Assembly: GCF_030695125.1 (NCBI RefSeq)
Contig: NZ_JAUYTP010000036.1
Location: 62,001 to 126,000 of the forward strand
Origin: Allobosea sp.
GTDB taxonomy: Bacteria; Pseudomonadota; Alphaproteobacteria; Rhizobiales; Beijerinckiaceae
Direction of reading: 5' to 3'
Length of the DNA: 64,000 bases
Positions 10,611 to 21,024 of this stretch are shown piece by piece. The notes under the pieces were generated by a model, which did no database searches, was not told the DNA's origin, and saw only the letters and a list, made by a program, of their open reading frames with translations. Positions within the stretch are counted from its first letter, which is position 1, and the number at the start of each line of letters is the position of its first letter. A program made the translations under genes and the position numbers.

Positions 10611-10716
10611 ATCGCATCGGCTGGTCTTGTGCGAGGCAGCCGGCAATGCATTCTGGCGATCAGACGTCAAAGCCTGCCAGAACGGTGGCGCGTGGCGTCG
10701 ATGCCGGGGGGCAGCC

Positions 10717-11439
10717 GTGAAGCACTACGTTGCGCAGATTCCGATGAGCCTCTTCGTGCCCGAGGCGATGCACTGGGCCATCAAGGACGTTCTCGAGGGC
10801 GAATACGAGACCGGCTATGACGGCGTCGGGCTCGACATTCTCGACATCGGCGCCAATGTCGGGTCCTTCGCCTTATGGGCGACGGCACGCTGGCCGGGCA
10901 GCCTGGTGACCTCCTACGAGCCGCATCCGGGCACGTTCGAACTGCTCCAGCGCAACACGCAGTTGCGTCGCGACATCGTCGCGGTCAACGCCGCCCTGTT
11001 TCCCGGAGGCGCCCGGACGGCGAGCTTCGTCAGCCGTTTTGCCGGTGACGGGGAATCGGGGCTGGCCTCCTATGCCGGCGATACCTTTGTCGATGGCGCC
11101 ATGGTCGAGCGCTACGAGGTTGCGGTGGTCGATCCCGCCAGCCTGCCCTCCGCGGATATCGTGAAGATCGACATCGAAGGCGGGGAGGGCGACGTGCTCG
11201 ACAGCATCGACCTGTCCAGGACCTCGCTGGTCCTGCTGGAATATCAGAACCGCAAGAACCGCGATCAGCTCGCGGCGCGGCTGAGCCCCGATTTCGACCT
11301 GATCGATACGGTCGAGCACATCTGGGACCCGCTGCTGGAGCAGCGTTGCTACCGGCAGGATCTGGCCGGTGATGTCTATGGCCGGATGTTCGCCGCCCGC
11401 AAAGGCATCACGCGGCTGACGCGCGCCGCCGGGCGGTAA
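10717..11439 (+). CDS. FkbM family SAM-dependent methyltransferase
   Basis: A 240-aa protein with the FkbM fold. The SAM-binding motif I is LDILDIGANVGSFALWA (about residues 39-55), followed by an acidic loop after YEPHPGTFELLQRN, and the family hallmark VKIDIEGGEGDVLDS at about 149-163. FkbM-type enzymes O-methylate sugars or small molecules; the substrate cannot be inferred here. GTG 10717 sits behind a run of G; ATG 10744 is an alternative. It stands alone between dnaE1 and a convergent GGDEF gene and has no glycosyltransferase neighbours, so it does not obviously belong to a polysaccharide cluster. Confidence 0.85.
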   Translation: MKHYVAQIPMSLFVPEAMHWAIKDVLEGEYETGYDGVGLDILDIGANVGSFALWATARWPGSLVTSYEPHPGTFELLQRNTQLRRDIVAVNAALFPGGARTASFVSRFAGDGESGLASYAGDTFVDGAMVERYEVAVVDPASLPSADIVKIDIEGGEGDVLDSIDLSRTSLVLLEYQNRKNRDQLAARLSPDFDLIDTVEHIWDPLLEQRCYRQDLAGDVYGRMFAARKGITRLTRAAGR

Positions 11440-11458
11440 ACGGCGCGGACGAGGCAGC

Positions 11459-12655
11459 TCAGACCGCCACCATGTCCAGGCGCGGCAGAACCTTGTCGCG
11501 TCCCGACCGCTTGGAGCGATAGAGGGCCTCGTCAGCCTCCTTCACGAGCATGTCGAGCGTCTGGGAGGCGGCGTCTCCTTCCGTGACGCCGATGCTCAGC
11601 GTCGGCAGCCGCTCCAGACCCGGGCGCTCCGCAACCGCGGTCACGAAAGCCTGCCGCAGGCGCTCGGCGACCCTGAGCGCCTCGGACAGGCCGACGCCCG
11701 GCAGCACGATGGCGAATTCGTCGCCGCCCTGTCGCGCCACGATGTCGTCGCCGCGCAGCTGGGCGCGGGCGACGTTGGCGAAGACCCGAAGGATTTCATC
11801 GCCGACCGCGTGGCCATGGGTGTCGTTCAGCGCCTTGAAGTGGTCGATGTCGACCAGCAGAACCGCCACGGGGCGGGGCTTTCGCTGCCGTCCGAGCAGT
11901 CCGGCGACGGCCTGCTCCAGCCCGCTGCGGTTCATCGCGCCCGTCAGGGCATCGTGCCGGGCCAGGGCGACGAGCTGGTTGTGGCTGCGCTCGGTCGCCA
12001 GCAGCATCAGGGCGTTGCCGCGGATGATGATCATGGCCGCCCCGAAGACGGACGCCCATTGCAGCGGAATGGTTTGGGGCGGGAAGAATTCCTTTCCGAT
12101 CTGATCGGCCCAGCCGAGATAGGCTCTTGCGAGAAACAGCACGGATGAGGGCAGGAAAAGGCCGACGAGGATCCAGGCCGAACGCAACCCGTCCCGGCGG
12201 GCCAGCCCCACGCCCTCGCGCACCACGGCGACGTCGCAGCAGGCCAGCAGAAACGAGACGAGCACGACCCGCTTGGTGAAATCCGCCGGGTCGATCCAGG
12301 TGATCAGCATGACGGCCGTGGCCGTGACCGAGATCACGAACAGGGCGGGCGGGGTGCGCAGGCCGGCGAAGCTGCGCACGCTGACCAGGACCAGAAGGTA
12401 TCCGGCCCATGTCAGCGTGTTGGCCAGGGCCACCGAGGCGGCGTCGGGGATCATGCCGCGGAAAGCGATGAGCAGCATGCCCGTTCCGATCAGCATGCTG
12501 CTGAGACCCCACCAGAGCGGCCACAGGCCGAACCGGCGCGTCGCAAAGGCGCCGATCTGCATGAATCCGAGAATGAGCGCAGTGGTGGCCGCCACCGCGT
12601 AGATCGTGCGCAGATCGAGAAGCAAGGCCGCTATGTCCGGTTGTGATTGGTTCAA
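11459..12655 (-). CDS. Membrane-bound diguanylate cyclase (GGDEF)
   Basis: A 398-aa protein with about six hydrophobic helices in the first 220 residues, followed by a GGDEF domain. The active-site motif is intact (GGDEF, about residues 310-314), so synthesis of cyclic-di-GMP from two GTP is expected. An RGDD sequence five residues before it matches the RxxD inhibitory I-site, which implies product feedback. There is no EAL domain. The best start is a TTG at 12655, because the nearest in-frame ATG (residue 27) would cut into the first helix; no strong ribosome-binding site supports it. It is convergent with the FkbM gene and divergent from rpsB. Confidence 0.9.
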   Translation of the reverse strand: MNQSQPDIAALLLDLRTIYAVAATTALILGFMQIGAFATRRFGLWPLWWGLSSMLIGTGMLLIAFRGMIPDAASVALANTLTWAGYLLVLVSVRSFAGLRTPPALFVISVTATAVMLITWIDPADFTKRVVLVSFLLACCDVAVVREGVGLARRDGLRSAWILVGLFLPSSVLFLARAYLGWADQIGKEFFPPQTIPLQWASVFGAAMIIIRGNALMLLATERSHNQLVALARHDALTGAMNRSGLEQAVAGLLGRQRKPRPVAVLLVDIDHFKALNDTHGHAVGDEILRVFANVARAQLRGDDIVARQGGDEFAIVLPGVGLSEALRVAERLRQAFVTAVAERPGLERLPTLSIGVTEGDAASQTLDMLVKEADEALYRSKRSGRDKVLPRLDMVAV

Positions 12656-12717
12656 TGTTAGCGGTTTAGTGGTAAACGGCGTGGAAACGCCGACCGCGGA
12701 TAGCTGCTTTTAAGCCG

Positions 12718-12734
12718 GCAGGACACTGTCCTGC
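12718..12734. promoter_or_regulatory. Perfect 17-bp palindrome upstream of rpsB
   Basis: GCAGGACA-C-TGTCCTGC is a perfect inverted repeat with 8-bp arms. It lies 12 bp upstream of the predicted rpsB -35 box and about 60 bp upstream of the GGDEF gene on the other strand. Either a dimeric regulator site or a small hairpin would fit. No known regulator is recognised. Confidence 0.35.
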
Positions 12735-12746
12735 GTGAGCATCGCC

Positions 12747-12775
12747 TTGCATTCCCGCCGCTTCCCCTGTATGGC
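12747..12775 (+). promoter_or_regulatory. Predicted sigma-70 promoter of rpsB
   Basis: A -35 box TTGCAT (12747-12752) and a -10 box TATGGC (12770-12775) are separated by exactly 17 bp. The predicted leader before the rpsB ATG is about 110 nt and contains a hairpin with CGCTTC/GAAGCG arms, which might take part in S2 autoregulation. Boxes were assigned by eye. Confidence 0.45.
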
Positions 12776-12890
12776 GCAGCCCATCCCACATGGGGAGCAC
12801 CGCTTCACTCGCGAAGCGTTCCGGTGACCTTGCAGCTCATGCTCGGTTCATTCGCTCCCCAGAGGCTCAACCGGTAAGGACTGAAAAACG

Positions 12891-13901
<1,011 letters not shown>

Positions 13902-13981
13902 AGGCCGAACTAACGGTTGCGGCGCGTCATCGGCGCGTCGCAATCCGCTTGCTGCATTGAACTGCGACTGACGCCGACCAG

Positions 13982-14010
13982 CGCCGACGACCGGAAACGG
14001 AGCGTCGGCG
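13982..14010 (+). other. Stem-loop with GAAA loop between rpsB and tsf
   Basis: CGCCGACG pairs with CGTCGGCG, and an inner CCG-GAAA-CGG forms the apical tetraloop. Only a short T/C tract follows (TTTCCCC), so this is a weak terminator at best. It is more likely an mRNA stability or attenuation element that sets the rpsB to tsf ratio. Confidence 0.4.
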
Positions 14011-14087
14011 TTTCCCCATCGGGGCTGGCGGCCTGATTCCGCGGCCGGCCGTGACCCGGCGCCGCACGACAGACAAGGACGATAAAG

Positions 14088-15011
14088 ATGGCTGCGATCA
14101 CCGCCGGCATGGTGAAGGAACTCCGCGACAAGACGGGCGCGGGCATGATGGACTGCAAGACCGCGCTCTCGGCCGTCGATGGCGACATCGAGGCCGCGAT
14201 CGACTGGCTGCGCACCAAGGGCCTCGCCAAGGCTGCCAAGAAGGCCGGCCGCGTCGCTGCCGAGGGCCTGGTCGCCGTGGCGATCTCCGGCCACAGCGGT
14301 GTCGTCGTCGAGCTCAACTCCGAGACGGACTTCGTCGCCCGCAACCTCGAATTCCAGGCGCTCGCCCATGGCATCGCCAATGTCGCGCTGGAGCGCGGCG
14401 GCGATGCGGAAGCCGTGCTCGCCCATCACTACCCGGGCGGCGGCACCGTGCAGGAGGCGATCGCCAACGCCATCGCCACGATCGGCGAGAACATGACCCT
14501 GCGCCGCGTCGCGCAGCTCAAGGTCACCGCCGGCGTGATCGGCTCCTACGTCCATGGCTCGGTTGCCGACGGCCTCGGCAAGATCGGCGTCATCGTCGCG
14601 CTCGAATCGACCGGCAAGGCCGACGAGCTGGCCGTGCTCGGCCGCCAGCTCGCCATGCATGTCGCTGCGACCAACCCGATCGCGCTCGACCTCGCTTCGG
14701 TGGACCCCGAGGTGCTGGCCCGCGAGAAGGCGATCCTGGCCGAGAAGAACGCCGGCAAGCCCGCCAACGTGCTCGAGAAGATCACCGAGAGCGGCCTGAA
14801 GAGCTACGCCAAGGAATACTGCCTGCTCGAGCAGGCCTATATCCATGACGGCTCGAAGTCGGTCGGCCAGATCCTCAAGGAGATCGAAGGCAAGGTCGGC
14901 GCTCCCGTGGCGCTCACCGGCTTCGCTCGCTATGCGCTCGGCGAGGGCATCGAGAAGGAAGAGACCGACTTCGCCGCCGAGGTTGCGGCCGCGGGCGGCA
15001 CGACCGGTTGA
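14088..15011 (+). CDS. tsf: Elongation factor Ts
   Basis: A 307-aa guanine nucleotide exchange factor for EF-Tu. The N-terminal UBA-like module ([19 protein letters not shown]) and the EF-Tu contact motif [10 protein letters not shown] are clear. Length is normal. ATG 14088 is preceded by an AAGGAC-GATAAAG tract. It follows rpsB as in nearly all bacteria and ends at a strong intrinsic terminator, so rpsB-tsf is probably its own transcription unit within the larger run. Confidence 0.97.
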   Translation: MAAITAGMVKELRDKTGAGMMDCKTALSAVDGDIEAAIDWLRTKGLAKAAKKAGRVAAEGLVAVAISGHSGVVVELNSETDFVARNLEFQALAHGIANVALERGGDAEAVLAHHYPGGGTVQEAIANAIATIGENMTLRRVAQLKVTAGVIGSYVHGSVADGLGKIGVIVALESTGKADELAVLGRQLAMHVAATNPIALDLASVDPEVLAREKAILAEKNAGKPANVLEKITESGLKSYAKEYCLLEQAYIHDGSKSVGQILKEIEGKVGAPVALTGFARYALGEGIEKEETDFAAEVAAAGGTTG

Positions 15012-15033
15012 ATTGCCGGTTGATAGGGTGACG

Positions 15034-15062
15034 AAAAGGCCGCGCTCCGCGCGGCCTTTTTT
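15034..15062 (+). terminator. Rho-independent terminator after tsf
   Basis: An 11-bp perfect stem (AAAAGGCCGCG / CGCGGCCTTTT) around a 5-nt CTCCG loop, with the T run reading on to 15062. It lies 22 bp after the tsf stop and is the clearest intrinsic terminator in the window. Confidence 0.9.
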
Positions 15063-15130
15063 GTAAGAAGACGTGCATCAGGCGCCGAATCGGCGCCGCA
15101 CGAACCGGCGTCGAGAGCAGGAGACAAGCG

Positions 15131-15838
15131 ATGAGACCCAGTCGCGTTCTGGTGAAGCTCTCCGGCGAAGCCCTTGCCGGACAAGCCGGTTCTGGCCTTG
15201 ACGGCGCCACCCTGACGGCGCTTGCCGCCGATATCGCCCATGCCTCGCGCGAGGGCGTCGAGATCGCCATCGTCGTTGGCGGCGGCAATTTCTTCCGGGG
15301 CGTCCAGGGGCTGACCAAGGGCCTCGACCGGACCAGCGCGGATTCGATCGGCATGCTCGGCACGGTGATGAACGCGCTCGCGCTCGAGCACGCGATCGAG
15401 AGCGCAGGCGCCCCCGCACGCGCCATGTCGGCGGTGCCGATGCCTTCGCTCTGCGAGAGCTATGCCCGCAAGCGCGCCCTCGACCATCTCACCAATGGCA
15501 AGGTCGTCGTGCTCGGCGGCGGCACCGGCAACCCGTATTTCACCACCGATACGGGGGCGGCGCTGCGCGCCGCCGAACTCGGTTGCAGCCATCTGCTCAA
15601 GGCGACGCAGGTCGACGGCGTCTATTCCGCCGACCCCAAGACCGATGCCAGCGCCACGCGCTACGACACGCTGACCCATGCCGAGGCCATCACCCGTGAC
15701 CTGAAGGTGATGGATACCGCCGCCTTCGCCTTGGCGCGCGATGCTGGCCTGACGATCGTCGTGTTCTCGATCGCGGAGTCCGGCATGCTCGCCGCCGTCT
15801 TGCGCGGCGAGGGCAGGGCGACCTATGTGACGCCGTAA
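15131..15838 (+). CDS. pyrH: Uridylate kinase (UMP kinase)
   Basis: A 235-aa hexameric kinase of the amino-acid kinase family that converts UMP to UDP with ATP. Visible motifs are VLVKLSGEALAG near the N-terminus, the phosphate-binding VVGGGNFFRG, and the distal VMDTAAFALARD. The start ATG 15131 lies 69 bp beyond the tsf terminator. Synteny with tsf upstream and frr downstream is the standard bacterial arrangement. Confidence 0.97.
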   Translation: MRPSRVLVKLSGEALAGQAGSGLDGATLTALAADIAHASREGVEIAIVVGGGNFFRGVQGLTKGLDRTSADSIGMLGTVMNALALEHAIESAGAPARAMSAVPMPSLCESYARKRALDHLTNGKVVVLGGGTGNPYFTTDTGAALRAAELGCSHLLKATQVDGVYSADPKTDASATRYDTLTHAEAITRDLKVMDTAAFALARDAGLTIVVFSIAESGMLAAVLRGEGRATYVTP

Positions 15839-15999
15839 CCACCGCGCGCCACGATGTTCTTGACCCTGGCCGGCCCCCCCGCCATGGTCGCGCGGAGTTT
15901 TCGAGAAACACTCGCTCACGCAATACGATCTCGCATCGCCCTGGCGGAAAGCCTGTCTTTCGTTTCGCGACGATGCATCAATTCAAGGTCTAGACGACG

Positions 16000-16563
16000 A
16001 TGGCTCAGACGACTTTCGATCTCGCCGACGTGAAGCGCCGCATGCAGGGCGCGCTGCAGTCCTTCAAGGGCGATCTGGCTTCGCTGCGCTCGGGCCGCGC
16101 CTCGGCCAACATGCTCGATCCGATCCAGGTCGAGGCTTATGGCGCGCGCCAGCCCCTGTCCCAGCTCGCGACGGTGAGCGTGCCCGAGGCCCGTCTGCTG
16201 AGCGTGCAGGTCTGGGACCGCAGCATGGTCGGCCCCGTCGAGAAGGCGATTCGCGAATCCGATCTCGGCCTGAACCCTCAGACGGAAGGCCAGGTCCTGC
16301 GCATCCGCATCCCCGAGCTGAACGAGCAGCGCCGCAAGGAGATGGTCAAGGTCGCGCATAAATATGCCGAGGAATCCAAGATCGCCGTGCGCCATGTCCG
16401 CCGCGACGCCATCGACATCATCAAGAAGGTCGAGAAGGAGGGCGCGTTCACCAAGGACGACGTGACGCGCCAGTCCGACCAGGTGCAGAAGGCGACTGAT
16501 CAGCACATCGCCGAGATCGACCAGGCGCTGGCCACCAAGGAGAAGGAAATCCTGAGCGTCTGA
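16000..16563 (+). CDS. frr: Ribosome recycling factor
   Basis: A 187-aa protein that, with EF-G, splits the post-termination ribosome. It has the typical three-helix bundle sequence, including [21 protein letters not shown] and the basic region [20 protein letters not shown]. Length matches the family (about 185 aa). It lies 161 bp after pyrH, and no clear promoter was assigned in that gap. It is followed by uppS after 76 bp. Confidence 0.97.
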   Translation: MAQTTFDLADVKRRMQGALQSFKGDLASLRSGRASANMLDPIQVEAYGARQPLSQLATVSVPEARLLSVQVWDRSMVGPVEKAIRESDLGLNPQTEGQVLRIRIPELNEQRRKEMVKVAHKYAEESKIAVRHVRRDAIDIIKKVEKEGAFTKDDVTRQSDQVQKATDQHIAEIDQALATKEKEILSV

Positions 16564-16588
16564 GGCTGTCGGCGCGACACTGCGTCAG

Positions 16589-16615
16589 GTCACCCGGCGC
16601 CAAGTCACCCGGCGC
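16589..16615. repeat. Two near-tandem copies of a 12-bp motif
   Basis: GTCACCCGGCGC occurs at 16589-16600 and again at 16604-16615, separated by CAA, in the short gap between frr and uppS. A local duplication is the simplest reading; no function is apparent. Confidence 0.6.
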
Positions 16616-16639
16616 AAGGCCGAACGAGGCATATTGAGA

Positions 16640-17398
16640 ATGTCACAAGGCCAGCGCCCCGGACGATCCGCTCCGCCCGCCCATGTCGCGATCATCATGG
16701 ACGGCAACGGCCGCTGGGCGCAGATGCGCGGCCTGCCGCGTCAGGAGGGGCATCGGCGCGGGCTGGAGGCATTGCGCGGCGCCGTGCGCCATGCTGGCGA
16801 TCTCGGCATCAGAATTCTGACGCTCTACAGTTTCTCGACCGAGAACTGGCGCCGCCCTGCGGCCGAAGTATCCTTTTTGCTGAGCCTTCTCAGGCGTTTC
16901 GTCGAGAAGGATCTCAGCGAACTTCATGCGGCGGGCGTGCGCGTGCGGATCATCGGCAGTCGAGACGACCTCGCCGCCGATCTGCGTCGGCTGGTCGAAC
17001 ATGCCGAGACCGTGACGCGCGACAACACCAGGATGACCTTGGTCGTCGCTTTCAATTACGGCGCGCGCGACGAGATCGTGCGGGCGGCTCGCCGCATAGC
17101 CATGGACGTTGCCGCCGGCCTGATCGAGGCCGCCGCGGTCGACGAGGCGATGCTGGCCTCGCATCTCGACACGGCCGATCTGCCCGATCCCGAACTGGTG
17201 ATCCGGACCTCCGGCGAGACGCGCATTTCCAATTTCCTGCTCTGGCAGGCGGCTTATGCCGAATTCGTCTTCAGTCCTGTGCTCTGGCCGGATTTCGACC
17301 GGGCCGCGCTGGAAGACGCTATCGCTGAATATGGACGTCGGGAGCGCCGCTTCGGGGGGCTGTCCGAGACGGCTGATCGCTCAGTGGGCGCCGCGTGA
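16640..17398 (+). CDS. uppS: Undecaprenyl diphosphate synthase (cis-prenyltransferase)
   Basis: A 252-aa enzyme that makes the C55 lipid carrier for peptidoglycan from FPP and IPP. The signature [10 protein letters not shown] carries the catalytic Asp21. The downstream [12 protein letters not shown] and [18 protein letters not shown] are also diagnostic. ATG 16640 is chosen; a TTG six bases upstream is possible. The stop overlaps cdsA by 4 bp (GTGA). Confidence 0.96.
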   Translation: MSQGQRPGRSAPPAHVAIIMDGNGRWAQMRGLPRQEGHRRGLEALRGAVRHAGDLGIRILTLYSFSTENWRRPAAEVSFLLSLLRRFVEKDLSELHAAGVRVRIIGSRDDLAADLRRLVEHAETVTRDNTRMTLVVAFNYGARDEIVRAARRIAMDVAAGLIEAAAVDEAMLASHLDTADLPDPELVIRTSGETRISNFLLWQAAYAEFVFSPVLWPDFDRAALEDAIAEYGRRERRFGGLSETADRSVGAA

Positions 17399-18219
17399 CC
17401 GGGCCAGTCCCCGTTTTGCCCCGGCCCGGGCAGGGTGAGCTGCGGCTGCGGGTCGTGTCTGCGCTGGTCCTGGCGGCGACCGTTCTGCTCGCCACCGTCT
17501 GGGGCGGGTGGCCGTTTCGGGTCGTCTGGGTGCTGGTGGCCGGGCTGGTGGCTTATGAGTGGCTGTCGATGGCCAGCCGCGATCATGCCGTTGCCGCCGC
17601 GCTCGGCGTCGTCCTGACCGGCTTGCTGCTCGGGTTTTCGCCCGCGAGCCAGCCCGCGCTGGCGGGCGTCGCCGCGGTCGCGGCGCTGGTCGGCGCGGTG
17701 ATGACACCGCGCGTCCAGGGACGGCTTGCGCTCGAACTCTGCGGCATCGCCTATGCGCTGGCCTTTGCCGTCATTGCCCCGGCCCTGAGGTCCTTGCCCG
17801 ATATCGGGCTGGCCCTGGTGTTCTGGAGTTTTGCCGTCGTCTGGTTCACCGACATCGCGGCCTATTTTACCGGCCGCAGGCTCGGCGGTCCCAAGCTGAT
17901 GCCGAGCGTCAGCCCCGGCAAGACCTGGTCCGGCGCGCTGGGCGGGACGCTGGCCGGCACGCTGTGCGGTTACGCCGTCTGGGCGCTGACGCCGGCGGCC
18001 GAACAGATCGTCGCGCCGGCGATCGTCATTGCGGGCTCGCTGGCGGCCTCCGTCTTCAGCCAGATGGGCGATCTGTTCGAATCCGCCCTGAAGCGGCGCT
18101 TCGGAGCCAAGGATTCGAGCCGGCTGATCCCTGGCCATGGCGGCTTCCTCGATCGCCTCGACGGCTATTGGGCGGTGCTGGTCTTTGCCGGGCTGGCCCT
18201 GTTCGTCGCTCACCTCTAA
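17395..18219 (+). CDS. cdsA: Phosphatidate cytidylyltransferase
   Basis: A 274-aa polytopic membrane enzyme that makes CDP-diacylglycerol, the branch point to all phospholipids. It has about seven or eight hydrophobic spans. The C-terminal family signature is complete ([20 protein letters not shown], then GFLDRLD). It starts at GTG 17395 inside the uppS stop, and dxr follows 13 bp later, so uppS-cdsA-dxr is a tightly coupled set. Confidence 0.95.
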   Translation: MTGPVPVLPRPGQGELRLRVVSALVLAATVLLATVWGGWPFRVVWVLVAGLVAYEWLSMASRDHAVAAALGVVLTGLLLGFSPASQPALAGVAAVAALVGAVMTPRVQGRLALELCGIAYALAFAVIAPALRSLPDIGLALVFWSFAVVWFTDIAAYFTGRRLGGPKLMPSVSPGKTWSGALGGTLAGTLCGYAVWALTPAAEQIVAPAIVIAGSLAASVFSQMGDLFESALKRRFGAKDSSRLIPGHGGFLDRLDGYWAVLVFAGLALFVAHL

Positions 18220-18232
18220 CGCGGGCCTGCGC

Positions 18233-19411
18233 ATGCTTCGGACCGTCACGCTGTTGGGAGCGACCGGCTCGATCGGCCGGTCGACCCGCGACGTCGTCGC
18301 CGAGAATCCGCAGCGTCTGCGCATCGGCGCCGTGGTCGCGGGGCGCGATGCCGAGGCTTTGGCGCGGATCGCCGTCGAAACCGGCGCGAGCTTCGCCGCA
18401 CTGGCCGATGCGCAGGCCGGGCCGGCGCTGGTGGAGGCTCTGGCGGGGTCGGGCATCGCCTGCGGGGCCGGGCGTTCGGCTGTGCTGGAGGCGGTCGCGC
18501 GGGAGGCCGACATCGTCGTCAGCGCGATCTCGGGGGCTGCCGGGCTGGAAGCGACCTTCGCCGCGCTCATGCCGGGACGGGTTATCGCGCTTGCCAACAA
18601 GGAAAGTCTCGTCTGCGCCGGCGCAGCCGTGATGGCGCGCGCGAAAGCCGTCGGCGCGCGCATCCTGCCGCTCGATTCCGAACACAACGCGCTGTTCCAG
18701 GTGCTGGGCGCCGAGCCGATCTCGGCCATCCGCAGCATGACGCTGACCGCATCGGGCGGCCCGTTCCGGACCTGGAGCGCCGCGCAGATCGGGGCCGCCC
18801 GCCCCGAGCAGGCGCTGAACCACCCCAATTACGCGATGGGCGCCAAGATCACGATCGACTCGGCCAGCATGATGAACAAGGGGCTGGAGCTCATCGAGGC
18901 CTGCTTCCTGTTCGATCTCCAGCCCGCGCAGCTCGAGGTGCTCGTGCATCCCCAGCAGCTCGTCCACGGCCTCGTGACCTTTCGCGACGGCTCGGTCAGC
19001 GCCGGCATGGCGCTGCCGGACATGCGCGTCGCGGCGGCCCATTGTCTGGGGATCGATGGCCGGCTCGATGCGCCCGCCGCGCGCTTTCTCGATCTGGCCA
19101 TGACCGCGCCATTGACGTTCGAGCGCCCCGATCTCGCCCGCTTCCCGGCGCTGGGGCTGGCCATCGCGGCGCTGGCCGCAGGCGGCGCGATGCCCGCCAT
19201 TCTCAATGCCGCCAACGAGATCGCCGTGGCGGCCTATCTCGAAGGCAGGATCGCCTTCCCCGGCATCGCGGCGCTGGTCGAGACCGTCTGCGCGGCGGCC
19301 GGTCCGGGCCAGGCCGCGCCTGCAGATGTCGCGGCTGCGCTCGCAATTGACGATGAGGCGAGAAACCGCGCCCGCGCGCTCTTGTCGAAGCCGCCCTTCG
19401 CTGTCACCTAA
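18233..19411 (+). CDS. dxr: 1-deoxy-D-xylulose 5-phosphate reductoisomerase
   Basis: A 392-aa NADPH enzyme that converts DXP to MEP in the non-mevalonate isoprenoid pathway. Seen: the nucleotide-binding LLGATGSIGRST at the N-terminus, IALANKESLV, the metal-site block LPLDSEHNALFQVL, TASGGPFR, and the HPNYAMGAKITIDSASMMNK catalytic region. ATG 18233 gives the normal length and position of the Rossmann motif; upstream in-frame codons overlap cdsA. It supplies precursor to the neighbouring uppS. Confidence 0.96.
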   Translation: MLRTVTLLGATGSIGRSTRDVVAENPQRLRIGAVVAGRDAEALARIAVETGASFAALADAQAGPALVEALAGSGIACGAGRSAVLEAVAREADIVVSAISGAAGLEATFAALMPGRVIALANKESLVCAGAAVMARAKAVGARILPLDSEHNALFQVLGAEPISAIRSMTLTASGGPFRTWSAAQIGAARPEQALNHPNYAMGAKITIDSASMMNKGLELIEACFLFDLQPAQLEVLVHPQQLVHGLVTFRDGSVSAGMALPDMRVAAAHCLGIDGRLDAPAARFLDLAMTAPLTFERPDLARFPALGLAIAALAAGGAMPAILNAANEIAVAAYLEGRIAFPGIAALVETVCAAAGPGQAAPADVAAALAIDDEARNRARALLSKPPFAVT

Positions 19412-19456
19412 GGGCGGCAATAGCGGGTCCGGTGCGGCACGCCGGCGGACCGGGAG

Positions 19457-20614
19457 ATGATGATGGATTTCGTGGCGACGCTCTGGAACTCGGGCTCGTT
19501 CCTGCTGGGGTATCTCGTCCCCTTCCTCTTCGTGCTGACGATCGTCGTGTTCGTCCATGAACTCGGGCATTTCCTGGTGGCGCGCTGGTGCGGCGTCGAT
19601 GTGAAGGTGTTTTCGATCGGCTTCGGCCGCGAGCTGTTCGGCTTCGACGACAAGCACGGCACGCGCTGGCGCTTCGCGCTGATTCCGCTCGGAGGCTATG
19701 TCAAGTTTTCGGGCGATACCGATGCGGCCTCGGCCGGTCCGGGTTCTCCCGAGATGGACTCGATGACGCCCCAGCAACGCGAGCGCACGTTCCCGGCGCA
19801 ATCGCTGGGCGAGCGCTCGGCCATCGTCGCCGCCGGCCCGATCGCGAATTTTCTCCTGGCCATCCTGATCTTCGGCGCGACGGCCTATGTCTTCGGCAAG
19901 CCCGTGCTGGCGCCGCGTGTCGATCAGGTCGTCGCCGGCAGTGCGGCCGAGCGTGGCGGCCTCAAGCCGGGCGACCTCGTGGTCTCGATCGACGGACGCC
20001 CGATCGGCAGCTTCGCCGACATGCAGCGCGTCATTTCGACCCGACCCAACGAGATCCTGTCGGTTGTCGTCGAGCGGGCGGGGGCTCTCGTGACGCTCCC
20101 GGTCACCCCGGCGCTCGTCGAACAGGCCTCGCCGGTGGGCAAGCAGCGGATCGGCGTTCTCGGCGTGCAGGCCTCGCGCCAGGCCAGCGATTGGACGACG
20201 CGCCAGTTCGGTCTGGCCGAATCGGCCAAGCTCGGCGTGACGGAGACGTGGTTCGTCGTCGAGCGGACCTATGACTATCTCGCCAAGCTGGTGACCGGCC
20301 GGGAATCGGTCGATCAGCTCTCCGGGCCGATTCGGATCGCGCAGGTCTCGGGCCTCGTCGCGCATAATTCGGGGCTGCTTGGCCTGATCAATCTAGCGGC
20401 GATCCTCTCGGTCTCGATCGGCTTGATGAATCTGTTCCCGGTGCCGATGCTGGATGGCGGCCATCTCATGTTCTACGCGATCGAGGCGCTGCGCGGCCGG
20501 CCGCTGAGCGACCGCGCGCAGGAAATCGGTTTTCGGCTCGGCCTGGGTCTCGTGCTGATGCTGATGCTCTTCGTCACCTTCAACGACGTGCTCCACGTCC
20601 GCTCGCTGCTGTAG
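19457..20614 (+). CDS. rseP: RIP family zinc metalloprotease (site-2 protease)
   Basis: A 385-aa intramembrane protease. The zinc motif HELGH is at residues 34-38 in the first membrane helix. One PDZ-like domain lies at about 150-235. The second catalytic motif LDG (PVPMLDGGHL) is near residue 331 in the C-terminal membrane part. E. coli RseP has two PDZ domains and releases sigma-E; alphaproteobacterial orthologues (MmpA in Caulobacter) cut other membrane proteins. Three in-frame ATGs occur at 19457, 19460 and 19463 behind GGGAG. It precedes bamA, which fits an envelope-stress link. Confidence 0.95.
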   Translation: MMMDFVATLWNSGSFLLGYLVPFLFVLTIVVFVHELGHFLVARWCGVDVKVFSIGFGRELFGFDDKHGTRWRFALIPLGGYVKFSGDTDAASAGPGSPEMDSMTPQQRERTFPAQSLGERSAIVAAGPIANFLLAILIFGATAYVFGKPVLAPRVDQVVAGSAAERGGLKPGDLVVSIDGRPIGSFADMQRVISTRPNEILSVVVERAGALVTLPVTPALVEQASPVGKQRIGVLGVQASRQASDWTTRQFGLAESAKLGVTETWFVVERTYDYLAKLVTGRESVDQLSGPIRIAQVSGLVAHNSGLLGLINLAAILSVSIGLMNLFPVPMLDGGHLMFYAIEALRGRPLSDRAQEIGFRLGLGLVLMLMLFVTFNDVLHVRSLL

Positions 20615-21024
20615 CGGCGGCGCCCCGGCCCGGGTCGGACCGGCGATCGCCGCATGGTCGTCGCGGTCGGATGTCGGGTGCCCTCGCCATGGGCAGGCTG
20701 CGGCCAGGGCCGGCTCGCTGCGTTAACGAATTACGGTGGTTTTGAGCGTTCGGTGCGGCACACCGGTGCCGGCGGTGGCGGGCCGGCCCGGAACGAGACG
20801 TCTGTTTCGACGCGTTTCGGCGCCGCTTTGCGGCAAAATCGCGGCGCGCGGCGTGGCCTCCCGGCCACGAGGGCTTTAAAAATATTTTGTTAACGACAAT
20901 GCCCGTTTGCACCCTGCGGGAAACTTTGTAGAAGCGATTGGACTGCAATGTCCCCCTGCGGCCTCCTCTCGGTGGCCGCCCCCATCTTTGGGGTGGTGAC
21001 CTGAGAAATGGAATAGGCGACCCG
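20615..21024. other. 410-bp gap before bamA: likely promoter and leader region
   Basis: No convincing gene. The first half is GC-rich. A clearly AT-rich patch (GGCTTTAAAAATATTTTGTT at about 20872-20891) is followed by CCCGTTTGCACCCTGCGGGA, and a small GGGG/CCCC hairpin lies near 20985. The patch is the best place for a bamA promoter, but no -35/-10 pair is good enough to call. A 79-codon frame at 20654-20893 has a composition unlike its neighbours and is not believed. Confidence 0.4.

Noticed and set aside
6807-10670. Very long minus-strand open frame (1287 codons) opposite dnaE1, and similar long antisense frames opposite the chemoreceptor, bamA and imuC
   Set aside because: They mirror strongly coding plus-strand genes in a GC-rich genome, where antisense frames stay open by codon bias; their translations are low-complexity His/Arg/Asp/Gly-rich and match no family.
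20654-20893. 79-codon frame in the gap before bamA
   Set aside because: Composition and residue pattern look random, there is no ribosome-binding site, and it would cover the likely promoter region.
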